Shown one piece after another: positions 10,834 through 22,200 of a DNA stretch of 64,000 nt. The stretch's first letter is position 1. Every line of letters starts with the position of its first letter. The notes beneath the pieces are model-generated. The model was not told where the DNA came from. It did not search any database and saw only the letters and a list, made by a program, of their open reading frames with translations. The position numbers and the translations under genes were made by a program. Source of the stretch: Endocalyx cinctus (taxonomy: Eukaryota; Ascomycota; Sordariomycetes; Amphisphaeriales; Apiosporaceae); contig BCKC01000012.1 in assembly GCA_001600455.1 (NCBI GenBank), positions 434,001 to 498,000 of the forward strand, written 5' to 3'.

Positions 10834-13438
10834 TCAATGGGTGACAATTTCCCTGACACTTCTAGAATGCAACCTTGCCAACCATGTTTCTGACATGAAT
10901 TTGCGAATGGCCTTGCCTCGGAATATAAAGACGAGAAGGAGGAGATTATTGGCCAGTAAGACGCCTCCGAAGATCCCGGACACGACGACAGCGTAACCAC
11001 TCTCCATGACCCATGTCAACACTTTCAAGCCAAAACCAAAGCTGATAGCTTGCTTTCCCAGGTTCATGGCGATCAACATCTCAGACGTGTTCGCGTTATA
11101 GGAGTCTACAGCGTAAGCAAGGGTAAAGGAGAAGTAGAAGTAGGCTGCCCAGTAAGACATGGCTCCCCCTACGAAGAAAAGGACCCAATGCAATCCCCTC
11201 TCGGCTGCGAAGCCGTATATGATTATACCCACCGGTCCAATCAGCATGGCTGGCAGCATAACGCCCAGGCGCATCTCTGCTTCTCTAATTCCATCGTTGC
11301 GTTTGGTTAGATAGGCTGCCAGGCGGTCAGATGATGAGGTGAATGGAATCGCTAGTCCATATCCGATCACAGAGGCAACTGCAAACAGCCCTGAATTGGT
11401 CTGCATGATTTGTATTTATAATTAGCAACCAAAAGGACATAAGGAATGGAGAGAGCATTCTACTTTGAAAAGAATTTACACTTACGACCGACCAGTTGTA
11501 GGGGGGCGACGTGATTAAAATGGGAAAAGTGTACGAATAAGCAAGTGCAAGCAAGCCAATATTGATCCCGAAAGAGGCAATAACCCAAAAAGCCTGAGGC
11601 ACGAGGAAGTAGGTGAACGATCTTGCGATCATCGTGAAGAATGGGACGTTGGGATCCGTCCTACCCCGCAAGCTGAGAGTCTGGACAAATGACTTGCGAG
11701 GGGGTTCCGGGGCACCGGCATCATTACCATCATCTGGACACCGAGGAGGAAGGGCGACTGTTTCCATCTCGCCTTCGCTAGGCTGACCAGCTTTCTTCTC
11801 TTCCAGGCTGGATGGCTTAGAGGAAGACGCAGGCTCCGAGGTGGCGGCCTTCCGATCATACGATGTCTCTTCCACGAAGAAAAACGCCAATACCAGGAGC
11901 GCTGCCGCAAAGGCAAACACGACATAGAAGAATAGCCGCCAGCTGTAACCTCCCGAAAGCATACTATACGTGCAATAAAATTAGCATCCTGTTGACACAC
12001 GCACCCAGCCCGGTAGTTTTTTTTTCTATTTAAAAATCAGACGATCTGACGTATTTCTGCATTTTTAGAAAGGCTCTAACCACGTCACCAAGTAGGAAAC
12101 CAAAGGGAGGAGAGCGTTCTGATGCAACCACCGATCGCCGGCAACCAATAAAAAGAAAGAACGGATTGCTACTCACTATCCAGCTGGGAGGGAGGCGAAT
12201 GTGCCCAAGGCAAGACAAACTGGTAGAGAAAGTTAGACATTGATTGGGATTGGACTGGACTCTCCGAACAGATCCGGCAGATCATATTTCTTTACCTGTA
12301 TAGTAGCCGATACGTTCTCCGCGCTCGTGTAGAAAGAAGATGTCATTGACAAGCTGCACCGGAAGTGCCTCGCAGACACAGGAACCGAACCCGTGAAGAA
12401 CTCGGGAGGCCATCAACGCGGCGTACGTTTTGCTTTGAGATGCCCCTATTAGACCGGCGACGAACTATTGCCCGCAGACACACAGGTTTTCGTTATTAAC
12501 CCTCTGTAACTTTTTTTTTCCGGAGTGATAGCCAAGAATACACACACACACACACGCATACGTATACATGTGCACCCTCATATATCATATTATATTAAAA
12601 ATGTCTTACCGTAATCAGAGACCCTAGCATTACCGGTCTCCGTCCGAATTTCAAGTAGAGTGGGACAAAAATGAGAGAGCCTTTTTTTCAATCACCTGCA
12701 TATTAGCTGAAACGAAATGTTTTTGCCTCTTTCCCCTCTTCCCCTATACTTCTTCTTTTTATTTCTTTCTTCGACTTCCTCGGCAAAACAACATCAACAT
12801 GGATCACGACCTACCGAAACCAAAAGCGAGATTCGGATACGATATCAGCTCCGACGCGGTCGTGGGTGAGATGTCGAATTCTTCTGCCCAGATCTCGATG
12901 TAGGGCGAAGGGCCGATCAGGGCGGCGTTAGCGATGAAGGAGTAGAACGAGCAGATGACCAAGATCATCGTCTTCTTGAAATTGGACCACTAATGACAAA
13001 ACGCCAAGAATGAATGATACGCGTTAGAAAAAAAAATATTCAAAACATGTGCGCAAGCCATTAATCAGTAGACAATTATATCGGCAATGATTATATCGGC
13101 AATGATGGTGGCGGTGCTGGTGGTGGTGGTCGAACCTGGAGAGGATCATTCGGGTCCTCGGCTGGGACTGGGAAAAGTGCTTGCCCATATCCCGTATCAT
13201 CGCCCTCTGTGTTGGTAAAATGCACATTCTTCATCAGCCAAACGTAATTCCTCGACTTTTCTTCTTCTTTTCATTTGAATCTTGGGTATTGGAGCGGGCT
13301 TCTGCTCTACCCTCCTTCTTTTCTTTCTTAAAACATACCCATCACTCTAAGATTAACAGTCCCAGGGATCGACTCCTCGTGCGCGTGGCTGTGGACGAGA
13401 TGGTGTCCATCTGGGGGATGTTCAGTTGTCGCACCCAT
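10834..13438 (-). CDS. Major facilitator superfamily transporter (DHA1-type, Hol1-like)
   Basis: Plasma-membrane transporter with a predicted 12-helix fold. Eight exons close exactly in phase: 13438-13358, 13204-13136, 12989-12815, 12680-12610, 12464-12296, 12219-12177, 11963-11486 and 11400-10834, giving 550 residues. The N-terminus is soluble (MGATTEHPPDGHH), then WSNFKK marks entry to TM1. GPSPYIEIWAEEF and ISYPNLAFGFG are typical of the fungal DHA1/Hol1-like branch, and PLYLKFGRRPVMLGS is the loop 2-3 motif A. The central cytosolic loop is long and charged (about residues 235-300). Substrate (polyamine, cation or drug) cannot be inferred. The second exon's acceptor (ACAGAG) is inferred from phase alone; the other junctions are standard. 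Confidence 0.88.
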
Positions 13439-14267
13439 CGTGAATTCTTCGATGTTCTTCAGGGTTTCGGTTTCAATGCGAGCGTCACGATCACGATATA
13501 CAATAAGGTATTACCCCGAATAAAAGATTATGGGCAAGAAGACGTGACGTTGATTTAAAGCGCGTCGAAGCAGATGCGGGCAATCTAATTCATGCAATCG
13601 CCATGATCAAGTGTATTGGCGTGCTTTTTATACACTACTATGGTACATAATATATATTTATTACTGGGGTTCACCCACAGTAAGATTACTTCCCCATTCT
13701 CCCCTCCCCGGATTGTAGCTCGGCAAGCTCGTTAAGGTGCTGATCGTGGGGCATAAAAATCTTGATAAGAACCCGCGCTGTAGCATCGCTACCCCAATAA
13801 GGGAAGCTCGAAAATCTTCAACTTTCTGGTTCAGGTTTGCCAAGAGGTTTTGTATCCTGACCCCGGATTCCCACATTACAAATAATTGACAAAACTTCCC
13901 ACGCGACGACGACGAGAGAACTGCCGGCTTAGAAATGATATATGTTATGAACACGGTAGTTGGTTATGTATAACCGAAGATTTGAGTTTATGCCGGTCGG
14001 CTAGTTAGGAGAGAACAAACTTCCTGTGAGCTATTGAATGAGGAATAGTGCTATAGCGGTAGGAACAGGGGGTTAATACTTACGGGCATAATTGTGAAAC
14101 TTTTCGTACCACAATAATACCAAATCAAGAAGTCGCATATACCTCAAGACAGGCTCCCAAAAATGAAGTCTCGTATCGCATACTGTTGTATGGTTTCGGT
14201 GGAGTGCCATCGCAATAATGTGACGGCCAGATGTGATAATGCAATAGTATACGATCATCCCATAGCC
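13439..14267. other. Intergenic
   Basis: 5' flank of the MFS gene and 3' flank of the next minus-strand gene. No supported gene or RNA. Confidence 0.4.
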
Positions 14268-15284
14268 TCACGCTTTAGCACTTTCCGGCGAGCTCTCATC
14301 AAGCCAGACATCCCGAGTTTCTTGCTCCACTGCCCTCATAGAGATAGATACTTGCTCGAGTCGGGCTACCACGTCTCTGACGCCTTGCTCGACCTTCGAA
14401 AAGAAGCGATCGTTCGCCTCCCGTCTGTTTTTGGCTAGCAGGATATCGCGCTCCGTTTCCTCTTCAAGTTTAGCTCCCAACCTCTCACCGCCCAACCCAC
14501 TGCTACCCGGTCGCGCGCTACCTGCGCCAGCAGCGGTCTTCGCGCCATCCGCTCCGTCGGCGATCCCTTTGCTCGTCGCCGACGTGCTGGGCACGATGGT
14601 AGACCCGAGCGCCGTCCCCGCCACCGCGGCCGCGACGCCGCTTCCACCGGTCATGTCACTCCCTGCTCCCCCCAGGGCGCCCTTCAAAGTTCTCACTTCC
14701 GCATCGGGGGAAGTCCCCTTTTGTTCGGCGGCCGAGGCGTCGTCGTCGATAGCTTCGCTGCGCGCCCACGCTTGGGCGAGCGCGATCTGAGCGGCGCGCA
14801 ATTCTGCCAGCTTGCGGTCGTGCTCCGGCCCGAAGACGTGCGTGCCTCCGGTCGCCGACAGCTCGACATCTTCTAGCGTAGCTTGCATCTCGGCCCACAG
14901 GGCGTCCGTCTTATCGGCGGTACGGGTCGAGTCGGCCGTCTGTAATCGAGGGAGGCCGGTGCGAGCCATGTTTGTTGTCTGGCGAGGGTGTAATAAGGAG
15001 CCGGGTCGAGCGAGAGTCGGAGATGTGGTACTAGTAGCGCCAACACCTGCTCCTTCGTGGGATGATTGTTGTTTTTGTTGTGAAGCGGTAGCGGCATTCG
15101 GAGCTTTGGTCGGACTATTGTTGGCGGGGACGGAGGTAGACGCGGATATGGAGGGTAGGACTACGCCTGAGGCGACCATGCTCGGTATCGATATTAGGGA
15201 AGAAGCGGGAGAAGGATGTAGGAACAAACTCGGGGGAGGGTCGCGAGTTTTAGGATCGGTCAATTTCGATTTAAGGTTCGACAT
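14268..15284 (-). CDS. Hypothetical Ala/Ser-rich protein with C-terminal coiled coil
   Basis: A single-exon ORF of 338 residues from the ATG at 15284. The N-terminal ~100 residues are Ser/Pro/Ala-rich and look disordered. A more conserved-looking block follows (ALWAEMQATLEDVELSA, GTHVFGPEHDRKLAELR, about residues 128-172). After an Ala/Gly-rich linker comes a charged C-terminal helix (LAKNRREANDRFFSKVEQG, about 282-300) ending near WLDESSPE. The two helical blocks separated by low-complexity sequence, and GC-rich third positions, support a real gene against the shadow ORFs on the other strand. I do not recognise the family; no enzyme motif, membrane segment or signal peptide is seen. It is divergent from RPS23, with about 600 bases between. 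Confidence 0.75.
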   Translation of the reverse strand: MSNLKSKLTDPKTRDPPPSLFLHPSPASSLISIPSMVASGVVLPSISASTSVPANNSPTKAPNAATASQQKQQSSHEGAGVGATSTTSPTLARPGSLLHPRQTTNMARTGLPRLQTADSTRTADKTDALWAEMQATLEDVELSATGGTHVFGPEHDRKLAELRAAQIALAQAWARSEAIDDDASAAEQKGTSPDAEVRTLKGALGGAGSDMTGGSGVAAAVAGTALGSTIVPSTSATSKGIADGADGAKTAAGAGSARPGSSGLGGERLGAKLEEETERDILLAKNRREANDRFFSKVEQGVRDVVARLEQVSISMRAVEQETRDVWLDESSPESAKA

Positions 15285-15891
15285 GACTGCTACATTCTTG
15301 GTTTTAGGCTAATTTACATAAGAAGTTGACTGGAATGCGGTGTATTCAGTTGTGCAATTGTTACAGAGTGCCGGATGGCTCTCCTTATCCACTCACTTGT
15401 CCGCATGTACATGTACGTAATAACAAGATCCCGTTGTGGCTGCATATAACAGTAATAAGCCACTCTATCGGTCAGTGGGGTCGAGTGATAATCTTATCAG
15501 TTAATCGATAAATCAGAGGTTCAGCCACATTTTAGAATTGAAAAGCACGGCCACATTGTCGTCAGCCACATACCACTAGGGTGAAGAAGCCCTTAGCAAT
15601 TTTGCACTACAAGCCCCTCTGTGAAAAATATTAACCGAGAAATTCACATCCACCAAACAAAGTTGATCGAATCAGTTAACCCATCCCCAATCCATCAATT
15701 CCAGACTTTTAACAAACCCATACTACAGCGATATCACATACAAATCGGTAAGTTCATTACTTTCTTCATGAAATCATCTAAAGAGTCTTCTTATTTGATT
15801 GTACTCTTCTTCGACAGCTCAACATCAACAATTCTATTGAATCAAGCCAGGTCAACAAGTTACTGACGTTTGACCGACTGGTTTAGCAATC
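15285..15891. other. Divergent promoter region, with RPS23 5' UTR intron
   Basis: Shared upstream region of the minus-strand hypothetical gene and RPS23. Near RPS23 the sequence AATCG|GTAAGTTCATT (about 15749) and the acceptor GGTTTAG just before CAATCATGG suggest an intron in the 5' untranslated leader. This is common for fungal ribosomal protein genes. Confidence 0.45.
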
Positions 15892-16482
15892 ATGGGTAAA
15901 GGAAAGCCTCGTGGACTCAACGCCGCCCGAAAGCTGCGTCTGCACCGAAAGGAGCAGAAGTGGTCGGATCTCTCCTACAAAAAGCGTGCTCTCGGTACCG
16001 CCTTCAAGTCGTCGCCCTTCGGTGGTTCTTCCCACGCTAAGGGAATTGTGCTCGAAAAAGTTGGTGTCGAAGCCAAGCAGCCCAACTCCGCCATCCGAAA
16101 GTGTGTCCGTGTCCAGCTCATCAAGAACGGAAAGAAGGTTACTGCTTTCGGTACGAAATTGCATCCCGTTTCCTTTGACACCAATTGTTGTTTTCTCTTC
16201 ATATGATACGAAAAACATACTCGAAGAGATAGAAGAAGAAAAAAAAAAAAAATTTGCTAAGCAAGTTCAATAATGGCTAACACATGATTTTCTACATAAC
16301 TAGTCCCCAACGACGGTTGTCTCAACTTCGTAGACGAGAACGACGAAGTCCTCCTCGCCGGTTTCGGTCGTAAGGGCAAGGCCAAGGGTGATATTCCTGG
16401 TGTTCGATTCAAGGTCGTCAAGGTGTCGGGTGTCGGTCTCTTGGCTCTGTGGAAGGAGAAGAAGGAGAAGCCCAGATCGTAA
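15892..16482 (+). CDS. RPS23: 40S ribosomal protein S23 (uS12)
   Basis: Small-subunit protein at the decoding centre, orthologue of bacterial S12. Two exons, 15892-16150 and 16304-16482, encode 145 residues, the standard length. The start [15 protein letters not shown], the block [18 protein letters not shown] and [15 protein letters not shown] match the eukaryotic family. The conserved loop KQPNSAIRK contains the proline that is hydroxylated in other eukaryotes. The intron splits the codon before [13 protein letters not shown], and the protein ends in [10 protein letters not shown] further intron is likely in the 5' leader. Confidence 0.98.
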
Positions 16483-16937
16483 ACAGTTTGGATTCTCTTT
16501 TAAAGGCGCCGGGGGGTTTAAAGCAATAACAACAAAAAAGAAACACTATAAATGTGCGACGAAGTGAAAAAAAGGAATATCAACATGACTTGGCATGCGG
16601 AGTCAATATAGGTTTGCTTGATTTCTCATCGGCATCAATGGCATGGGGATTTGATACATGTTCATAGGCGATAACAGATCCAGGAATAGAGATCGTTCGT
16701 CACCACCAAAACAAATAATCTTGCATATTTCTACGATTGTTACGTGAAGTCATGATCCATGCTTCGACTTTTGATTTACGCTTCTGGTTGGGTTTTTGCC
16801 CACGCGTGTATATTAAAAAATCTTCCATGCTGTAGTTTTTTTTTTTTTTTTTTTTTTTTGAGAATGCTCCTATGACTTGATATACAAGGCGTCAATATAT
16901 CAACGCATGCTATAATTATGATACATGATTATGCTTC
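16483..16937. other. Convergent intergenic region with a 24-nt T-run
   Basis: Lies between the 3' ends of RPS23 (+) and COQ2 (-). It contains a pure T-run at about 16836-16859 and otherwise nothing recognisable. Confidence 0.5.
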
Positions 16938-18191
16938 CTATTTTTCCGTTGCCTCGGTTTCAGATTCATCTTGTTGGAGATATTTTATCAGATAGTCCGC
17001 ACCAAGTCCCAGACTGATTGCACCACCCGTAATCCAGCAGCCATTGACAAACCACCACCAGCAGTCTTTCACACTTTTCAAATTGACTCTAGCGATCATC
17101 CAACCCAACGAAAGGGCAGCTCCGCCACAGCCACCAATGAAAAACGCGGGACCCGCACCAGCAGCCACACCAGCTGCGCCCAGCAAACCGATTTGCACCA
17201 CCGCGAGACCGCTGAGGACTTTCTTGGTGTCGGCGTCGTGTCTGAGGGCAATACTCTTAATCCCGACCTTAGCGTCGTCCCGGATATCCATGTGCGCGTA
17301 TATCATGTCGTACAACACGGTCCAGGCGACGTTGCTAGCGTACAGGGACGCCGCGGCCACCAGCACCTTCTCCATGCCCGGCGCCAGCAAATCGACGCCC
17401 AAGGCCGGAAACCCCATGATGGCGCCCCAGGAAAAAGTAAGGCCCAGGACGAACTGCGGGTAGTACGTGACGCGCTTGGCGAGCGGGTACGAGGCCACGA
17501 ACGCGAGGCTCGGGATTCCGTACCAGAGGCACTGCGCGGGGAACTGCAGGAGCACGGCGAGGCCCGCGAGGAGCTGCGCCCCCGTGTACGCGAGGGCGCG
17601 GAAGGGCGTCAAGGCTCCGCGAGCGATGGGTCGGTGGCGCGTCCGGATCACGTGGGGGTCGAGGTTGCGGTCCCAGAGGTCGTTGATGCTACACCCGGCG
17701 CCGCGCATGATCAGGGCTCCGGAGAAGAAGAGGGCGGTGGTGCCGACGACGGTGAGGGGGGAGGTTATGGGTTGGGCGAGAGGGGCGGCTAGTAGAGTCG
17801 AGAATAGACATGGGAAAAATAGATAATACGTCCCTGTCGGCTTGTCGAGACGGATCAGCTCCGCGTAGGGAACCCATGATTTAGGTAGGCGGGAGAGGAT
17901 GCCGGTTGTGGGTGGTGAGTACGGCTCCGGTGTAGATGACGATGAGGAGGAAGGTGATTCGATGGTGTGTGATTTTCGATTAGGTGTGTTGAAAGAGTAC
18001 TGGAAGGGAATCACGTGCGTTGGCCTGGCCAAACTCAAAGCCGTTGATGAGGGTTGGCCACGGCATTGGATATACGGCCTTCTGCTCTGGAGAAGACTTG
18101 AACTTTTAAGAAACGATGAACCGGGTGATATACGCAGTGGGCTTTTTCTTAAAAGGTGTCCAGAACCACCTGGTAATTTGAATTGATACAT
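16938..18191 (-). CDS. COQ2: 4-hydroxybenzoate polyprenyltransferase, mitochondrial
   Basis: UbiA-family integral membrane enzyme of the inner mitochondrial membrane. It attaches the polyprenyl tail to 4-hydroxybenzoate in ubiquinone synthesis. Intronless, 417 residues. Residues 1 to about 95 are Ser/Arg-rich and free of acidic residues, fitting a mitochondrial presequence. LIRLDKPTGTYYLFFPC (112-128) is the family start of the membrane core. The first prenyl-diphosphate/Mg motif is NDLWDRNLD (170-178) and the second is DMIYAHMDIRDD (295-306). HRPIARG and TYYPQFVLGLTFSWGA are also conserved. The length agrees with fungal Coq2. Convergent with RPS23. Confidence 0.96.
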   Translation of the reverse strand: MYQFKLPGGSGHLLRKSPLRISPGSSFLKSSSLLQSRRPYIQCRGQPSSTALSLARPTHVIPFQYSFNTPNRKSHTIESPSSSSSSTPEPYSPPTTGILSRLPKSWVPYAELIRLDKPTGTYYLFFPCLFSTLLAAPLAQPITSPLTVVGTTALFFSGALIMRGAGCSINDLWDRNLDPHVIRTRHRPIARGALTPFRALAYTGAQLLAGLAVLLQFPAQCLWYGIPSLAFVASYPLAKRVTYYPQFVLGLTFSWGAIMGFPALGVDLLAPGMEKVLVAAASLYASNVAWTVLYDMIYAHMDIRDDAKVGIKSIALRHDADTKKVLSGLAVVQIGLLGAAGVAAGAGPAFFIGGCGGAALSLGWMIARVNLKSVKDCWWWFVNGCWITGGAISLGLGADYLIKYLQQDESETEATEK

Positions 18192-19298
18192 TATATCTAA
18201 CGACTAATTGGAAAGCTATTGGCTCGTGGGCTGCTACGTCTTTTGTGTGAGCAAAATGGAGATAAATCAGTATACAAGTGCCCTCTTACCTCTTTCTTCA
18301 TTTTTAAATTCAAATTGACCTCTTCCCCATATTGCCACACCCTTCAAATAGAAAAGGTCTTCGGAGCCATATATGATATCGCCGACGTCGAGACCTCTTT
18401 CTCGTTTGCTATCTTGACTTTGCCATTGCAGATTTATCACTCTAAGTCTTGGCAAAAGCAGGAGTTAATAGTTACGTAATCATTCAATATGAGTCTAGTC
18501 AGCTGATCTACACCTGCTTCCAAACTGATTGCTGGTGGATATAGGTACAGTCTAATAGAAACGAGTTGAAATTTATGCTACGAGATTTGACCACTTTATT
18601 AGATAATTAGATACATGTTAACAGATTTACATGGATATGTGAAAGACACGGGATCACGGTCAAAGGAATATCCATATCAATTGAATGGAAATAATTGCAT
18701 TGTAAAGTGGGATGGATAGTTCAAAGTACTACCTAGGCAGCTAGGTACCTAAACAGCTGGGCTGCTAGGTACCTTTTTTAGCTTAGGTAGTATGCTGTTT
18801 AGCCCACCTACCCACTAAAGTTTACTCGTAGTAAAACCTACCAATCAAGTTACATTTTAGTACTCCGTACTCCGGATTTACCTAGCTTTAATAGCAGAAT
18901 AGCTGGTACTTGGAGAGAGACTGCTATATGAATAAATTGCCATACCTTCCAATCTTTCTTTGATACTATTATGATGGTGGTATAAATTTATACCAAACAT
19001 AAACACTCAATGATAGATTCTTTTCTTCCACCCATGGATATCAACTATTGTCGATTTCTTTTGCCATAATTATTATAGCATACCTCCTTCCTCCTTGCAT
19101 GTTGGCGCATACCCTTGGGAATAAAACGCGTTCATCGTGACTGCGCCAAAGGTTCACGCTCATGTCTTAAAAACCGAAGCCAGAATTTGGGCCTTTAAAA
19201 GCTTACTTTAACAGCTTCCAAGTTGCAATTGATTACGATCCCTTCTCTCTATCTCTCTCTCTCTCTTTCTCGTAATAAATGATTAAATCACTATCAAG
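18192..19298. other. Intergenic with a TAGGTACCTA-rich repeat patch
   Basis: Upstream of COQ2 and of the JmjC gene. Positions 18725-18800 hold repeated CTAGGTACCT-type palindromic words, including ctgggctgctaggtac, which recurs near 63830. A CT-rich tract at about 19242-19270 precedes the JmjC start and probably belongs to its promoter or leader. Confidence 0.5.
18725..18800. repeat. TAGGTACCTA-rich repeat patch
   Basis: Contains several CTAGGTACCT words with intervening CAGCTGGG/GCTGCT and the 16-mer ctgggctgctaggtac, also found near 63830. Confidence 0.5.
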
Positions 19299-22200
19299 AT
19301 GCCGACTCAACTCCACCCGCAAGCAAAATTCGATCCGATCCCACCTGACCTCGATCTTCATGCGCTCGTTGATCGCACACCCAACTTCGACTGGGTTGTG
19401 CGTATATCTATTGCCCAAATCCGAACACTGGGACCAGCCGGTTTCGAGAAATTGGTTCGGCTCCATGTCATAGAAAGTGGAAAGCCTCTTGTTATAGATG
19501 GTTGGAATAGGGTTCTACCGGAAGAGCTTTTCAGCGCAAGATGGCTAGAAGGAACGTATGATAAGAAGCGTAAGCGTTCTTCTATCCTCAATTTTCTTCG
19601 AGGCAATTACTAATACTGCGCTAAAGAGGAAAATGTTCGCGACATAACGGCTCAAACTGATATACCAATGACCACTGGTCATTACTTACGATCGATGCGA
19701 CAACTTACGAACCAATGGACTCCTTCCAATTTTCGAGACGAGCGAAGGCAACGGTTATATCTAAAGGATATAGATTGTCCTCCAGAATGGTTTGATCATC
19801 TTAAGAAAATCATACCTCCAAATGTCTTTTATATGAACGAAAACGTTAGCGAAAACGCTACCTCGGATTCTCGAAATGATGACATATTTGGCGGCCCGGA
19901 AAAAGTCCCGGCGGTGGCCGGAGATCTAATGAGTAGCCTAGAAAATGAGATGCGGGCTCAAAATCTCATGTGCTATATCGGTCACGAAGGAACTTACACT
20001 CCTGCGCACAGAGAAATGTGCGCTAGTCTAGGTCAGAATATCATGGTGGAAGCATCAGGAAACACAAATGGGGAGAAACCCGGAAGCTCCATATGGTTCA
20101 TGACGGAAACAAAAGATCGTGAGGTTGTTCGAGAATATTTTCTTTCCATGCTGGGCCACGATATCGAGATCGAGAAACACTTTGCCCAGATCAATGCTTG
20201 GAAAAAGGCCAATTTCCCTGTCTACGTTGTTGAACAGAAAGTGGGCGATTTTATTTTGGTGCCACCTTTAGCACCACACCAAGTTTGGAATCGAGGTACA
20301 AGGACTATGAAGGTGGCCTGGAACCGAACCACCGTCGAGACCTTAGAACTTGCCCTTCACGAAGCACTCCCTAAAGCTCGACTAGTGTGCAGAGACGAAC
20401 AATACAAAAACAAGGCAATAATTTATTATACACTTGACAAGTACTATAATGAGCTTCAGGCACTTGAAACTTCCGATGATAATTTGTTAGGTTTCGGGCA
20501 CGATTTAATGCAGAACTCAACTAGGGTTAAGCAGCTCGCGGCCGATTTCAAGCGACTCCTCGGTCTATATACTGAAGTTTTGACCGATGAGATGTTCGCC
20601 TACAAGCAGATTGACGTGGAGTTCATACCGTTCGACTCAAACATCACATGTTCTTACTGTCGGTCCAATATCTTTAATCGATTTTTGACGTGCAAATGTT
20701 GCATAAGGCAATTGATAAACGGTGACGAGGATACATACGACATTTGCATGGAATGTTATGCCATGGGACGGTCTTGCGTCTGTGTTTCTGGTCTCCAGTG
20801 GTGTGAACAGTGGAATTGGGCAGACCTGGTGGAAAAGCACGAGATCTGGCGATCCATGGTCATCAAGCAAGATGGGTTTGTTGATATCGACCTGTCACCG
20901 CAACCCATAGAGATCGCGAGGAAGAAAACTGGAAAGAGGTCGGTAGCCCAGATATGCCAGGAACAACTGCGGAGGCGTCCTTGGAACGATATTACCAAAC
21001 CAGCTGAGCTTCTAGGTGCAGAGGAACTTGAAGAACCGGAAGTTGACGACGAAGGTCGGATAAAGAAAAAGCCAAAACCAAAAAGAAAACCGAAGAAGGG
21101 TGAAACATATCGTTGTCACGTTTGCTGCCATAAAGATAATATCTGGAGGTTAAGCTTCTGCACAACCTGCTCCGAAGCATATTGTTACGGTGTGCTATGG
21201 AGAGCTTTCGATATGATGCCGCAGGAGTCGATGGAGAAAGAGCATTGGCAGTGCCCAAAATGTCTCGGTATATGCAACTGCGGAACCTGCCGCCGACTAG
21301 GTAACACAAATCCCTACGTGCCAAAGAATACTCTTCTAGGACATGACACTCGTCCCATCGCAGACGACCGCAGCGTTGAGTCGATCGTTGACTTCCGCGT
21401 TCATAACCTTAGTTGGCTGAAGGCAGCAGGCGAAGAAAACCGTAGCAAGGACACCAAGAGAATGCAGAGGTTGAGGCAACAGGCCGACGCAGAAAAGGCG
21501 AAAGACCCATTAGCCAGTTTAGATGACATAGCCGTTGATGATGCGCCCCATGAAATGGACTCAGCACTTCAAGATTCCATCACAAACAGTCACGGTGATC
21601 AGAGCCGTATCATTGGTGAAAATAATTCAATGACTAATCAGCCCAGTGAACAACCATCTAGCTCGCAAGATGATGGCCCCGGTAGTCGCGTCCAAGTTGC
21701 TGATATGTCTGGTCTTCAGACTGGCGAAGAAGACTCGGCCTATCCCGATCCAACTGAATACCCAGATCCGTCACTTATCGGCGGTGGACGAATGATGGGT
21801 ATGGGCTTCTACGACCAAGACGACAGTGTTGACCGTATTCTGTTTGATGCGTTCCAGATGCCGTCCGCTGATTCTCTGGATAATGAGCCCCAAGTGTCGG
21901 AATTTGTTAAGAAGACTTTACGACTGGCGAAGCGAAAAGCACGGCTCGAGATTGACGACGACCCCGACTTTCAAGGACCAAGGAGCCATCGCAAGAAACC
22001 AAAAACTGGAAATATCGACCAATTAGTAAATCTAGATCCTGCTTTATTAGGCTCCTTAGGTGACCCAACTACCGGGTCCGAGGAGAGAACGTAAGAGAAC
22101 CCCCCCCCCCCCCCCTACCATTATATCTACCGACAGCGCAGCTGATACAGCCCCTAGCGAAGGATCTGAAGCAGCTAAGACTTCTACCGCTACGGTCACT

